Positions 1-10,315 of a stretch of DNA of 64,000 nt are shown in pieces. The notes below the pieces were generated by a model. It did no database searches. It saw nothing but the letters and a program-made list of their open reading frames with translations, and was not told where the DNA came from. Numbering within the stretch: the stretch's first letter is position 1; every line of letters starts with the position of its first letter. Made by a program: the position numbers and the translations under genes. The DNA comes from Mucilaginibacter sp. (GTDB lineage: Bacteria; Bacteroidota; Bacteroidia; Sphingobacteriales; Sphingobacteriaceae): positions 29,622 through 93,621 of the forward strand of contig NZ_JAQBOC010000087.1 of assembly GCF_028288225.1 (NCBI RefSeq). Reading direction: 5' to 3'.

Positions 1-2201
1 CAAAGTGGTATTGTTGTTTTACGGAACTGCATACTGCGCATTCCATCCAGTATTACATCAAGTTTATTGGCTATAAAAGGAGAGTGAAAGCCCGATTGAA
101 ATGGCAATACCTGGTGAAATATTTGTTGGGTTCTTAATATGGGTACCAGTTCATCCAACGCTGCTTTACTGCCGCAGAGGATTACCTGTTGCGGACAATT
201 ATCGTTGGAAAGATAAAGATGTTCAATAGTTGCAATTAGTGGCGCTAACTGATTTAATCCACATCCAATCGCAATAAACCTTGAATCTTTCAGCTCAAAA
301 GTTTCAGGATTTAAAACATTGAGCAATTGTAAAACAGAGCTTTCTTCGGCCAGTTCAGATGAGCGGGCAGCAAGCCATTCGCCCAGGCTGTGCCCTGCGT
401 TCATATCCGGTTTTATACCCAGCTGTTTAAGTGCCTTATCAAGAATACTACTCTTGTTCAATATTTTTAGCGCCTCGCTTAGTAAGCCTTCGGCTTTAGC
501 ATCATGGTCGGCTGCTATATTAAAGTAATCAGCTACACTTTCAACTTCGCCACCTGCCAGCCCGTCAAGGCCGGGAAAGACAAACGCAACTTTACCACCA
601 TTGCTAATAAGTGGTGCATTGGTGTACCATATATCCTGCTTGTTGCGCCAGGGCACATTTTTGGCTGCAATCTTTATGGCCTTTTTAAGTCGCTCAGGGG
701 TTGGGCTAAACACTGCTATACGGTAATCACCCTCCCCCTTACTGTAATCCTGCGTTTCCAATGCATTCATCAATTCCTGATGACTTGGGCGTGCAAGTAA
801 CAATACTTCATCCTTTTTAGCTGAGTTGAACCCTTCGAGCACTACATGTGCGTTAATTCCTCCAAAACCAAAAGCGTTTACTCCAGCCAGTTTTGGCAGG
901 CCGGAATCCCCCCAGTTTACCGGGTTTTGAACTGCCGAAAAGCGGGTATGTTCCATTTGCGCCAATGGCTCTTCGCAATGTAAAGTTGGCGGCAATACGC
1001 CGTGATAAAGCGCCATACAGGTTTTTATAAAACCGGCCATCCCGGCGGCTGGCATAGCATGCCCAATATTTGATTTTACACTGCCAATACCGGCGTTGGG
1101 CAGTTGCGCATCATTATTAAAAAACTTCGCCAGTGTTTCCAGTTCTGTTTTATCGCCTAAAGGGGTTCCGGTACCATGCGCTTCCAGGTAGCCTATGTTT
1201 TTCGGTTCAACACCTGCATTTTCCCAGGCTTGTTCAATTGCTTTAAGCTGTCCTTTTACTGACGGGCTCATTACACTTGTTCCGCTGCCATCGCTGCTTA
1301 CACCAACGCCTTTAACAACCGCGTAAATTCTGTCCTTATCCTTTATCGCATCCTCAAGGCGTTTTAAAACCACAAAACCACAGCCTTCTCCAATAATTAA
1401 TCCATCAGCATTTTTATCAAATGGTTTTATCTTTTCAGTCCGGGACAAAGCTCCTAACTGCGAAAATATGCTCCAGAAAGCTGCATTTTGCCCCACATGT
1501 ACACCACCTGCAATAACTAAATTACAGCGCCCGCTATTGAGTTCCTGTACGGCGTGATCAATGGCGATAAGTGAACTGGCACAGGCGGCATCAAGTGTAA
1601 AAGCTACTCCGCCAAGATTTAAACGATTGGCCACCAGTGAAGCTGCCAGGTTTGGAATAAGCCCCATAACGGTATCAGGCCCAAAACGTCCTTTCCGGGA
1701 TTGAAATTCCTCTTTAACCTTTTTTATTTCAGCATCATCCAAGTGTGGAAGAATATCTTTCAGTACAGCAACTATCTGTTCACCTGTTCTTACAATTTCA
1801 ATGGCCCGCGTGGCCCCGGGGCCTGCATAGTTACCTTTTCCTATAATTATGCCCGTTTTTTCAAGCGACATGCTCTTTTCAAAAACACCGGCATCCTCAA
1901 GCGCTTTATGAACCAGATCAAGCGTTAATAAATGATCGGGTTCCATACCTTCAACTGCAAGGGGAAGAATACCAAAGCGTTGAGGATCAAATTCATGATC
2001 AGGAATAAAACCGCCACGATTGCAATAAAAGCGGTCGACACCCGAAGCATCTTTATCAAAGTGCACCGGATCTATCCGATCCGGCGGTACCGTTCGGGTA
2101 GAATCAACTTTATTGATGATATTTTGCCAAAATGTTTCCACATCACCCGCCCCGGGAAATATGCATGACATTCCTATAACAGCTACATCGGTTTTATTCA
2201 T
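1..2201 (-). CDS. Pfa/PKS-like synthase, KS-AT portion (partial, runs off left edge)
   Basis: This is the 5' part of a modular polyketide/PUFA-type synthase; the 3' end lies outside the window. Translation from the ATG at 2201-2199 begins MNKTDVAVIGMSCIFPGAG, a standard ketosynthase start. The KS covers about residues 3-455, with the active-site DAACASS near 205, HGTGT near 342 and the GHAMPAAG region with the second catalytic His. It is followed by an acyltransferase-like domain with a GHSLGE nucleophile motif near 604. The gene starts 26 bp after the stop of the 2338-residue synthase, so the two are almost certainly co-transcribed. By analogy with pfa clusters it would elongate or condense an acyl chain carried on the tandem ACPs of its neighbour. 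The product is unknown. Whether dehydratase, chain-length-factor or further ACP domains follow cannot be seen. Confidence 0.9.
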   Translation of the reverse strand, partial: MNKTDVAVIGMSCIFPGAGDVETFWQNIINKVDSTRTVPPDRIDPVHFDKDASGVDRFYCNRGGFIPDHEFDPQRFGILPLAVEGMEPDHLLTLDLVHKALEDAGVFEKSMSLEKTGIIIGKGNYAGPGATRAIEIVRTGEQIVAVLKDILPHLDDAEIKKVKEEFQSRKGRFGPDTVMGLIPNLAASLVANRLNLGGVAFTLDAACASSLIAIDHAVQELNSGRCNLVIAGGVHVGQNAAFWSIFSQLGALSRTEKIKPFDKNADGLIIGEGCGFVVLKRLEDAIKDKDRIYAVVKGVGVSSDGSGTSVMSPSVKGQLKAIEQAWENAGVEPKNIGYLEAHGTGTPLGDKTELETLAKFFNNDAQLPNAGIGSVKSNIGHAMPAAGMAGFIKTCMALYHGVLPPTLHCEEPLAQMEHTRFSAVQNPVNWGDSGLPKLAGVNAFGFGGINAHVVLEGFNSAKKDEVLLLARPSHQELMNALETQDYSKGEGDYRIAVFSPTPERLKKAIKIAAKNVPWRNKQDIWYTNAPLISNGGKVAFVFPGLDGLAGGEVESVADYFNIAADHDAKAEGLLSEALKILNKSSILDKALKQLGIKPDMNAGHSLGEWLAARSSELAEESSVLQLLNVLNPETFELKDSRFIAIGCGLNQLAPLIATIEHLYLSNDNCPQQVILCGSKAALDELVPILRTQQIFHQVLPFQSGFHSPFIANKLDVILDGMRSMQFRKTTIPL

Positions 2202-2227
2202 AATAGATTAGTTTAGGGAAATGAATA

Positions 2228-5200
2228 CTACCAATTATCGCCGGCCATAATGAGCACCTGGCTCTCTTGTCCGTACTTTAGTTCATTTAAAAATGTTTCC
2301 CGGCCCTCCTTTAAGGGTATAAGTGTTATCCCGCGGCGCTCATATTCTTTTTCAAGCGCAGCTGATACCATTCCCGCTCCTTTCCATGGGCCCCAGTTTA
2401 TTGATATTACCTTGCCTGTTATTTTCTTTTTCAATGCCCAGGCATACCTGTCAAGCACACTATTTGCGGCAGCGTAATCTGTTTGACCCCTATTACCATA
2501 AACCGACGCAATGCTTGAAAACAGTATAACGAACTGTGTATCGGGCAGTAACTGCTCTGCAAGCGCGCGCAGCGGTATAACTTTTGTGTCAAAAACGCGC
2601 TCAAATGATTCTGATGTTTTGCTGTGAAACAGTTTATCTTCCAATAACCCCGCTCCATGTATCACACCATCAATGCGGCCATACTGCTTGTAAACATTTT
2701 TAATAAACGTGCTAAAACCATCCGCATTACGCAGATCAAGCGACTCATATATTACTGTTGATCCGCTTTCTTCGAGCATGGCAATAGTAGATGCAATTTG
2801 GTTCTTTTTATGGATTCTTGCCGTTTCCTTTTCCAGCTCCGCAGGTTTTTTAATGTCTCCTTGTTTAACTAAAAAATTACGGATTTCATCTTTAGTTTGC
2901 AGTAATGCAGCCGGGTCCTGTTTTTCTGCATTGGAATAGGCAGAGCGGCCTACAAGGATATAAGTACAAGGATAATCCTTGGCTAAATGAGTGATCAACT
3001 CTGAAGTAATACCCTGTGCGCCACCAAGCACAAGTACTACCGAATTTTTATCCAGCTTAATATGTGATTCTTCTAAGCCGGCTATAAGTTGGGAAGGAAC
3101 CAACTCCATAACCTGCCTTTTATGATCGTGGTAAATAACTTCTGAATGCTTATCCGGATTTAATATTTCATTTAAAGTAATCTCTGCCACTTCATCTTCA
3201 GACATTTGGGTTTGCAGACTCACAATCCTGCATTTAGTATATTCATACTCTTTATCCAGGCTTTTGAAAAAGCCCGGATAACCCTGGTAATGCCTTAACT
3301 GAGTAATGTCTGTATATTCTTTAAGATGAAGCCTGGTATCTGATACAAGGTAAACCCATTTCACCTCTCCAAAATCCAACTTTTTGATGGTTGAAAAATG
3401 ATCAATGATTCCTTCTCTTTTTTGCGTAGCAAACATATTCAGGATAATGAGACCCTGGTAACCCTGAAGGGGATCACCGGCAGCTACTACATCCACAATA
3501 GCTCCATGTTTTTCAAATAATTTTTTAATCCTGAGGGCCTGAACCCCACCATCATCGGTTATAGCAAAACGCTGCCCACTGATAATGGTAGTTTCAGTTT
3601 TATGTAAAGCCGAAGGCTTAAGCTCAAAACGCATCCTTGAAAGTTTTTCGCTGAATGAATTGCCAGTCGCCCTGTTTTCAATAATCTTTTTAGCTTCAGT
3701 AACTATCGCGGCCCCTTCTGTTTCAATTTCTGAGATCCAGCTAACTAAACCATTGAGTGTTTTTATTGCAGCAAGCTTTTCCATATCGCCATCTTCCTGA
3801 TCCTGGTTTTTACCAAAACCGATCTTTAACTTCAGTTCACCAATAATCTCCACCCTCTTGATAGAATCAATGCTAAGATCAGCTTCAAGGTCAAGGTCCA
3901 TCCCCAGCATTTCCTGCGGATATCCAGTTTTTTCACTCACAACTGATAAAATAGCCGCTTTCAGTTCAACCGCTGAAAATTTTTGTTGATCTATTTTCAC
4001 TTCCACATCTATATTAACAGCTGTTATATTTGTCGCAGCAGGCGAGGCATTGTCGTTGATCCATTTAACCAAACCGTTAAGTGTTTTAATACCCGCCAAC
4101 TGCTCCATTATGGTATCTTCATTTTTATCTCCATGATTAAAACCTCCCAATTCAGTGCGTAAAGTGCCTATAATTTCTACCCGTTTGATAGAATCAATGC
4201 TCAGATCAGCCTCAAGATCCATTTCCATGCCAAGCATTTCCTGTGGATACCCGGTTTTATCACTTACAATTTGCAACAACACCTGCATCACATCTTTCGC
4301 CCGCACAGATTGGGAAACAGGCTTTAACTCTGGTTTGGTTATTGTTGGATGTTCAACCTGTATTGGATGTTGTATTATAGCATGCTGCGGCGTAGAATAG
4401 GATACAGTATGACCAACTGCTGGATTTTGCCCAAGGAAAGATAACATCACATCGCGCTGTGCCTGTATCATCAGCTTCATGCTATTCAAATATTCCTGCA
4501 TCATCAGCTCAGAAGCCGAATTAGCAAATTGCGGATTTTCCATTCGTGTTTCTTTATTTTTGATTTTTATAGGTTTAGTTATTGGCGCTGCTCCATTTGA
4601 TGGCAACTTGCCAGTTGCCGGTATAGCATGCTGGCCGTTAACATACCAAACAGCCGCACTTTTTTTATATAGCTCCGGCTCATCAAGGTTTAACAGCCTG
4701 GCATCCCGGCCTTCAAATAATTTTTCTATATGAATGTCACGGCCGGTAGCGATATAAGTAGCCAGCGTACATAACAAATGCGTCAATTTATTTTGCCCGC
4801 TATCTTCGGCAAATAATAAAATCTCGTCCTTACCGAGGCAAGCTTTAGCTAAGCCGGTTAGTACCTTACCCGGGCCAACCTCAATAAAGATCCTGGCGCC
4901 AGCGGCATACATTTGCTGTACCTCTGTTACAAATTTTACAGGCTTTATTAAATGATCAGTTAACCTTTCTTTTATTTTATCAGCCTTAACAGGGTATTCA
5001 GCAGCTGTGGTATTTGACCATACCGGCAATTGCAGGTCATTAAATTCAATATCTGCAAGTACATTTTGATACAAGCCTTTAGATTTAGCTAACAGCGGAC
5101 TGTGAAAAGCACAGGCAACTTCCAGTTTTCTGAATGATACTTTTGCTGTTTTAAGCACCTCTGTTAAGTTTTGTATGGCTGGTGTAGTACCGGCAAGTAC

Positions 5201-8200
5201 ACACTGTAATGGTGAATTATAATTTACTGCATATATATCTTTTAGGCCTGATACTACCTTTAATAACTCATCCAGAGGTGCATTTACCGCAACCATGGCT
5301 CCGGCATCGCCGCCCTCTACAGCATCCAAAATAGATTTTGCCCGTTCGGCGCTTAATCTCACCAATTGATCTTCGGCAAATGCCCCGGCAAAACACAATG
5401 CCGGCAATTCTCCGTAACTATGTCCTGCAACCATATCAGGTTCAATGCCCAGCGATCTTAAAAAGTTGGCAATGGCCAGGTCAACAATACCCAATAAGGG
5501 CTGTGCCATACGGGTATCTTTAATATTTTCCTTTTGGGCCTTTATTAATCCGGCATCAAATGCAGCATTAGGGAAAAGCACTTTCTCCAACTGAGGATGC
5601 TGTTTTAATAAATTGCGCATGACCGGGAATATCACAAAAAGATCACGGGCCATATTGATGCGCTGGCTGCCTTGTCCGGGAAACATAAATGCAACCTTTC
5701 CTACTTGTTTTTTTACAATATAGGTGTCTTTGCTTTCAATACCCGATAAGGCAAGTTCAACCTTCATCATCAGGTCGTCGGCATTATCGGCAACAATGCT
5801 TAACTGAACAGGCTTTGCATCGGTTGTAGCCAAACTAAAAGCTATATCCTTTAAATCAATATTATCATTTATCTCCAAAAGCGTTTTAACTGAATTTAAC
5901 CGCGCTTTTGCTTCTTCATAAGTGTCACCTTTGAAAACAAAAAGCTCCGACGGCCATGATTTTATCGTTGGCCTTTGATCCGATACCAAATTTGCGCTTT
6001 CAATTACCGCATGAAAATTAGTACCGCCAAAGCCAAAGGCGCTTATGCCTGCATAACGCTTGTCGTCCATCCATAAACCGGCTTCAGTATGAAAACTAAA
6101 AGGACTGGTTTGTGCGTTATAATAACTGTTTGGATTTTTTAGATGTATGGTTGGCGGCTTAATGCCATGATAAACCGACAGAGATGCCTTGATAAGCCCG
6201 GCCAAACCTGCAGCGCATTTGGTATGCCCTATTTGTGTTTTTACCGAACCAAGATGCGTTTGACCGGCAATTGCACCCGATTGGTTAAGCATATCGGTTA
6301 ATGCACTCAGTTCTGTTTTGTCACCAACCACCGTTCCGGTTCCATGTGCCTCAACCAGCCCGATAACTGAGGGGGTGATTCCGGCCTGACCGTAAGCACG
6401 TTCCAAAGCACTTACCTGCCCGTTTTTACGCGGCGCTGTTAAACCTAAACTTTTGCCATCGCTTGAGCCGCCAATCCCTTTAATTACAGCATAAACAGTA
6501 TTGCCGTCCTTTATGGCATCTTCGTGTCTTTTTAACACAACCATAGCAATACCTTCACCTAAAGCAATGCCATCCGCTTCAGCATCAAAAGTGGCACATC
6601 TGCCTTTACGTGACAGGGCATGCGTGCTCGAAAACATAAGGTAATCATTAATACCATTATGGAGATCGGCCCCTCCGGCAAGCACCATATCAGATTTTTC
6701 CAGGAACAGCTCCTGGCAAGCCAGATCAACCGCCGCTAGTGATGATGCACACGCAGCATCAACGGTAAAATTACGCCCGCCAAAGTTCATCCTGTTAGTG
6801 ATACGGCCAGAGATGACGTTGGCTAAAATACCCGGGAAAGAATCCTCGGTCATTTTAGGCAAAGCATCATCTATTTCAGGCGGCATATCGCCCAAAACCT
6901 GCTTAAAGAAACACCTGAAGCCATAACTATTTGCCAGGTCATTACCCCCTTCGGCACCAATAATTACTGAAACGTTTTCCGGATTAAACCCACCATTGGC
7001 ATATCCGGCATTTTCCATGGCTTGTCTTGCTACCATAAGGGTAAGCAGTTGGGTTGGCTCAATGGCTGCCAGTGATTGAGGGGGGATACCAAATTCAAGC
7101 GGATCAAAATCTATCTTCGGAATAAACCCACCCCATTTAGAATGCGACATATCCCCGGCTGCGGATTCAGGGTTATAATATAAATCTTTATTCCATCGTT
7201 CATCAGGCACTTCGGTAACGCAATCTTTTCCTAATATTATATTACGCCAGTATTCTTCTATATTTTTTGCGCCGGGGAAAATACAGGCCATCCCCACGAT
7301 AGCTACATCCAGAGATTTTGCCGAAGACTGAGGCAAAGCCGGCATCGTTGCATTTAAAATATGTTTATAATTATCCCCGGCCACATCTTTGTGTAATTCC
7401 AGCAATGAAACTACTTTGTTATGCATGGAAGCCACCTGGCCAATCATATACATTCCCAGGTTAAGCTGTTCTGCTTCATCAATAGTCACTAATTTATCCC
7501 CCCTGCGTTCAATGCCTTTTGCTGCAATACGTAAGCGGCCAACATTAAGGGTTTCAAGTTTTTCCCAGATTTCCTTTTTGTCGATACCCGCCTGTTTTAA
7601 TTTTTCCTTTTCTTCATTAAAAAAATCAGCAAACGGGGAGTTCAAACACCTTGTTTCATGTCCCGGCGCGGTTTCAAGCAAAATAGTATCAGTGGCCTGC
7701 ATAGCCTGTTCCTGAAATTTATTCTGGATAGCACCGGTAGTAACGGCTTCTTTAGTATACAAATATGCCGTTCCCATAAGCACCCCTAATTTTACCCCTT
7801 TAGCTGCCAATGGTGCGGCCATAACGGCTATGAAAGCTGCAGAAAAGGAATCATGAATACCACCCGCAAAAAATACACTTATCAGCTCCGGCTGATCTTC
7901 CTTTAGCAGGCGTTCTATTTGTTTTTCCCAAAGCACCATGCTGGATAAAGGGCCTACATGCCCTCCGCATTCACGGCCTTCAAAAACAAACCTTTTAGCG
8001 CCTTCCTTTAAAAACATATCCAATAAGGATACCGAGGGTACGTGCAAAAATGTTTTTATGCCTGCCTTTTCAAGTGGCTTTGCTTGCGAAGGTCTTCCGC
8101 CTGCAATTAAAACCACCGGTGGTTTGGCTTCCAGAATATACTTCATCTGTTCATCACGCAATTCCTGCGGTGCAAAGCCAAGTACGCCAACTCCCCAGGT

Positions 8201-9244
8201 TTTTTCACCGGCAAGCAATTTGGTTTCGGCAATAAGTTCTTTAGCACGCGCCCCTTTTAATAGGGATAATGCAATAAAAGACAATGCACCTGCCTCTGAA
8301 ACCGCATTAGCGAATGTTGCAACATCACTTACCCTCGTCATTGGGCCCTGCGCTATAGGATAAGTAATATTGAGATCTTTTGCCAATGCATTACCAGGAC
8401 TAATCACATTTATTGACTTTGCCTGGTTCAAATGCCCGTACATAGCTTCTTTAATACCAAAAACAAGCCTGCTTATTTTTTTATAACGATCAACGAGATC
8501 AGTAGCAAGGGCAATATCCTGCCCAATAGGGATATAACTTTTTTCCGGATCAAGATCAATAAAATATTGTTTAAGGTGTTTATAAGATATATTGTGAGGA
8601 AGTGCCGGCGAATTTGGACGAACCAAAACACGGCAATTATCAATCAGCTTTGTTTCAGTGCCGCTAAGTTTAGCGCAAACATCTTTGAATGATTTAGGGG
8701 CAGAGCATTCCGGGAACAAGGCCAACTGACTGTCAAGTACAATACCTGCAGCTCCCTGGGCAGATAATGCCGCTGCCGTATGTATGCCAACACCGCCCTG
8801 TACCCAAACAGGTATATCACCAATTTCTTTTATGATGCGTTGAAATAAAATAAAGGAAGATTCATAACCAACCATCCCGGCACCTTCATTTCCTTTTACA
8901 ATAAGCCCATCGGCTGCTTCCTCTTTTGCCAACTTTGCCGATTCAAGATCAAAAACCTGGTAAATGATCTTGATATTGCCTCCAGACTTAAACTTTGTAC
9001 CATAAGGGATAATGATTGTACTAACCTGGCGGGGAAGCTTAATATCGGCAAGATCTGCATTAGGGAAACAAACTCCAAAATCGTTTATATCGCTTTGCGC
9101 CAGTTTTTCAAGAGCCTGATCAGCTGCAGGTCTGTTATGCCCTAAATTCAACACCGGAAAAGCTCCGGCTTTTTTTAATTCGTGTATAAGTGACAGGTCT
9201 GGTTTTTCAAACGGAGAGATTCCAATTACTAGATGTTTTTTCAT
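2228..9244 (-). CDS. Multidomain Pfa-like lipid/polyketide synthase: NMO-like x2, KS, AT, ACP x2, KR (2338 aa)
   Basis: Domains in order: a first nitronate-monooxygenase-like TIM-barrel unit (about 1-220), a second, fuller PfaD-like unit (about 275-600, with ECGGH near 428), KS (about 648-1075, DAACASS near 832, HGTGT, GHTKCAAG), AT (about 1185-1500, GHSYGE near 1274), two ACPs with identical DLSIDSIKRVEI cores near 1683 and 1793, and a C-terminal KR (from about 2070, YAAAN near 2256). Tandem ACPs and a flavin enoyl reductase of PfaD type are hallmarks of PUFA synthases and related secondary-lipid synthases. Here the reductase is fused at the N-terminus instead of being a separate gene. The first NMO-like unit has GNEGAGMVG where the second has a catalytic-type His, so it may be non-catalytic. 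No dehydratase is recognised. It could make a long-chain, PUFA-like or aryl-polyene-unrelated lipid; the product is not deducible. Confidence 0.9.
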   Translation of the reverse strand: MKKHLVIGISPFEKPDLSLIHELKKAGAFPVLNLGHNRPAADQALEKLAQSDINDFGVCFPNADLADIKLPRQVSTIIIPYGTKFKSGGNIKIIYQVFDLESAKLAKEEAADGLIVKGNEGAGMVGYESSFILFQRIIKEIGDIPVWVQGGVGIHTAAALSAQGAAGIVLDSQLALFPECSAPKSFKDVCAKLSGTETKLIDNCRVLVRPNSPALPHNISYKHLKQYFIDLDPEKSYIPIGQDIALATDLVDRYKKISRLVFGIKEAMYGHLNQAKSINVISPGNALAKDLNITYPIAQGPMTRVSDVATFANAVSEAGALSFIALSLLKGARAKELIAETKLLAGEKTWGVGVLGFAPQELRDEQMKYILEAKPPVVLIAGGRPSQAKPLEKAGIKTFLHVPSVSLLDMFLKEGAKRFVFEGRECGGHVGPLSSMVLWEKQIERLLKEDQPELISVFFAGGIHDSFSAAFIAVMAAPLAAKGVKLGVLMGTAYLYTKEAVTTGAIQNKFQEQAMQATDTILLETAPGHETRCLNSPFADFFNEEKEKLKQAGIDKKEIWEKLETLNVGRLRIAAKGIERRGDKLVTIDEAEQLNLGMYMIGQVASMHNKVVSLLELHKDVAGDNYKHILNATMPALPQSSAKSLDVAIVGMACIFPGAKNIEEYWRNIILGKDCVTEVPDERWNKDLYYNPESAAGDMSHSKWGGFIPKIDFDPLEFGIPPQSLAAIEPTQLLTLMVARQAMENAGYANGGFNPENVSVIIGAEGGNDLANSYGFRCFFKQVLGDMPPEIDDALPKMTEDSFPGILANVISGRITNRMNFGGRNFTVDAACASSLAAVDLACQELFLEKSDMVLAGGADLHNGINDYLMFSSTHALSRKGRCATFDAEADGIALGEGIAMVVLKRHEDAIKDGNTVYAVIKGIGGSSDGKSLGLTAPRKNGQVSALERAYGQAGITPSVIGLVEAHGTGTVVGDKTELSALTDMLNQSGAIAGQTHLGSVKTQIGHTKCAAGLAGLIKASLSVYHGIKPPTIHLKNPNSYYNAQTSPFSFHTEAGLWMDDKRYAGISAFGFGGTNFHAVIESANLVSDQRPTIKSWPSELFVFKGDTYEEAKARLNSVKTLLEINDNIDLKDIAFSLATTDAKPVQLSIVADNADDLMMKVELALSGIESKDTYIVKKQVGKVAFMFPGQGSQRINMARDLFVIFPVMRNLLKQHPQLEKVLFPNAAFDAGLIKAQKENIKDTRMAQPLLGIVDLAIANFLRSLGIEPDMVAGHSYGELPALCFAGAFAEDQLVRLSAERAKSILDAVEGGDAGAMVAVNAPLDELLKVVSGLKDIYAVNYNSPLQCVLAGTTPAIQNLTEVLKTAKVSFRKLEVACAFHSPLLAKSKGLYQNVLADIEFNDLQLPVWSNTTAAEYPVKADKIKERLTDHLIKPVKFVTEVQQMYAAGARIFIEVGPGKVLTGLAKACLGKDEILLFAEDSGQNKLTHLLCTLATYIATGRDIHIEKLFEGRDARLLNLDEPELYKKSAAVWYVNGQHAIPATGKLPSNGAAPITKPIKIKNKETRMENPQFANSASELMMQEYLNSMKLMIQAQRDVMLSFLGQNPAVGHTVSYSTPQHAIIQHPIQVEHPTITKPELKPVSQSVRAKDVMQVLLQIVSDKTGYPQEMLGMEMDLEADLSIDSIKRVEIIGTLRTELGGFNHGDKNEDTIMEQLAGIKTLNGLVKWINDNASPAATNITAVNIDVEVKIDQQKFSAVELKAAILSVVSEKTGYPQEMLGMDLDLEADLSIDSIKRVEIIGELKLKIGFGKNQDQEDGDMEKLAAIKTLNGLVSWISEIETEGAAIVTEAKKIIENRATGNSFSEKLSRMRFELKPSALHKTETTIISGQRFAITDDGGVQALRIKKLFEKHGAIVDVVAAGDPLQGYQGLIILNMFATQKREGIIDHFSTIKKLDFGEVKWVYLVSDTRLHLKEYTDITQLRHYQGYPGFFKSLDKEYEYTKCRIVSLQTQMSEDEVAEITLNEILNPDKHSEVIYHDHKRQVMELVPSQLIAGLEESHIKLDKNSVVLVLGGAQGITSELITHLAKDYPCTYILVGRSAYSNAEKQDPAALLQTKDEIRNFLVKQGDIKKPAELEKETARIHKKNQIASTIAMLEESGSTVIYESLDLRNADGFSTFIKNVYKQYGRIDGVIHGAGLLEDKLFHSKTSESFERVFDTKVIPLRALAEQLLPDTQFVILFSSIASVYGNRGQTDYAAANSVLDRYAWALKKKITGKVISINWGPWKGAGMVSAALEKEYERRGITLIPLKEGRETFLNELKYGQESQVLIMAGDNW

Positions 9245-9311
9245 GGTTTGAGGTTAAAAAGTAAAATGTATTAATGTACCGGCAAACAAAATGTTCTAAT
9301 AATTAATTGTC

Positions 9312-9340
9312 TTATAAAGCAATAATTAAATGCTTTATAA
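9312..9340. promoter_or_regulatory. Perfect 10-bp inverted repeat upstream of the synthase operon
   Basis: TTATAAAGCA (9312-9321) and TGCTTTATAA (9331-9340) are exact reverse complements around a 9-nt AT spacer. The element lies about 70-95 bp upstream of the synthase start codon at 9244, a position suited to a dimeric-regulator operator. The resident LuxR-type protein is an obvious but untested candidate ligand. It could also be a hairpin in a 5' UTR. Confidence 0.4.
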
Positions 9341-9991
9341 TTCAAGAAACATTAGTCCTAAATTAATACCTTTTTTTCATTTTTTATTAACTATTGATAA
9401 AAAATTAATAAAAAAAGTGAGAAAACATTCTTAATAACATAAAATTAACATTACAATCACTTTCGAATTATTATTAACCATAAAGAAAAAAGAAGAATAA
9501 TAACGGTACAATACTCCAAAAACAAATAAAATAATAAAATAAATACTCCTATACTTAACCAATAGTTAGTGGCAAATATTTTTCTGAATAACCATTAGTT
9601 AATAATATAGTGACAATTAAATAAATTTCAACATACTTTAATTTTTATAAAAAGAGTCATTCTTTAACTTTTAAGGCAGATATTTCCACCTCAAATCTTC
9701 AATAAGTTGGTTTGACGAGGTCATATCGGGCGTTTTTTTCATAAAAAAATCTGCACTTTCTTCGTAACAGAATGAATAATGAATAAAATTTGATAAAACT
9801 GAAAAACCGAAATATTGGAAATTGGTTACAATTCAAACTCCTAAATTTCAAGTCGCAAAAAAGACTTTCAATAAAAGCCGGGTAGCTTTTTTATCAGGTT
9901 AATGCTCATAAAATGGTCGCCATTCGCTGATAACATTTATAACTTAAGTCAAAAACTTATTTCATTTATTTAACCAAAGGACTGATCGATG

Positions 9992-10044
9992 GGGAAGTGC
10001 TTTTTCTTCCCGGATGAATATAAGATCAACCGGGAAGAAAATGC
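9992..10044 (+). promoter_or_regulatory. Three-armed alternative-hairpin element (possible leader or attenuator)
   Basis: GGGAAG at 9992-9997 can pair with CTTCCC at 10006-10011. That same CTTCCC sits inside a longer arm (10002-10013) that pairs over 12 perfect base pairs with CCGGGAAGAAAA at 10030-10041, extendable to 15 bp with one mismatch. The two hairpins are mutually exclusive, as in attenuators. It lies about 270 nt upstream of the LuxR start. No T-run follows it, so it is not a plain terminator. Function is inferred only. Confidence 0.35.
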
Positions 10045-10269
10045 AATAAGGACGCTTCCGAATTACCTTTCAAAATTATTTTATGAAATAAGGTTGCGTT
10101 TTATAGAAAGTTGTTCTGTTACTGCTCAAGAACTTTAAAAAAAATATGATCTCAATGGGCAATAAAGCTAAAATTAAAGTGTGAACTTGTTTACAATCTC
10201 ATTCACATCAGTATAATTATTAACATTATTAAAGATATTTGTAATAATTTTGATACATACTTAAATATC

Positions 10270-10286
10270 ATTAGCCACCCGCTAAT
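10270..10286. promoter_or_regulatory. Short inverted repeat just upstream of the LuxR gene
   Basis: ATTAGC (10270-10275) and GCTAAT (10281-10286) form a 6-bp inverted repeat with a 5-nt CACCC centre, about 30 bp before the LuxR start codon. It could be an autoregulatory operator or the leader of the mRNA. At this size chance occurrence is plausible in AT-rich DNA. Confidence 0.2.
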
Positions 10287-10315
10287 ATTTTAATTTTTAT
10301 TCAAATCAAGCTTCT

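Larger units (their letters stand above)
9245..10315. other. 1.07 kb AT-rich divergent intergenic region with inverted repeats
   Basis: No credible ORF is present. The region separates the minus-strand synthase operon from the plus-strand LuxR gene, so it should hold both promoters. Structure seen by eye includes a perfect 10-bp inverted repeat at 9312-9340, a three-armed GGGAAG/CTTCCC set at 9992-10044, a small hairpin with a T-run (AAAAGC/GCTTTT) near 9875-9895 and a 6-bp inverted repeat at 10270-10286. The length is unusual for two genes that otherwise sit in compact operons. No clear Bacteroidota TTTG/TAnnTTTG promoter pair was found with confidence; TAATTTTG near 10245 is a weak -7 candidate for the LuxR gene. 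Confidence 0.6.

Noticed and set aside
7938..8363. 141-codon plus-strand frame
   Set aside because: It is antisense to the synthase's flavin-reductase domain, has low-complexity Ser/Ala composition and no recognisable domain.
9875..9895. Terminator in the synthase-luxR intergenic region (AAAAGC/GCTTTT plus T-run)
   Set aside because: No gene ends nearby on the plus strand, and the stem is only 6 bp, so it is noted in the region but not annotated separately.
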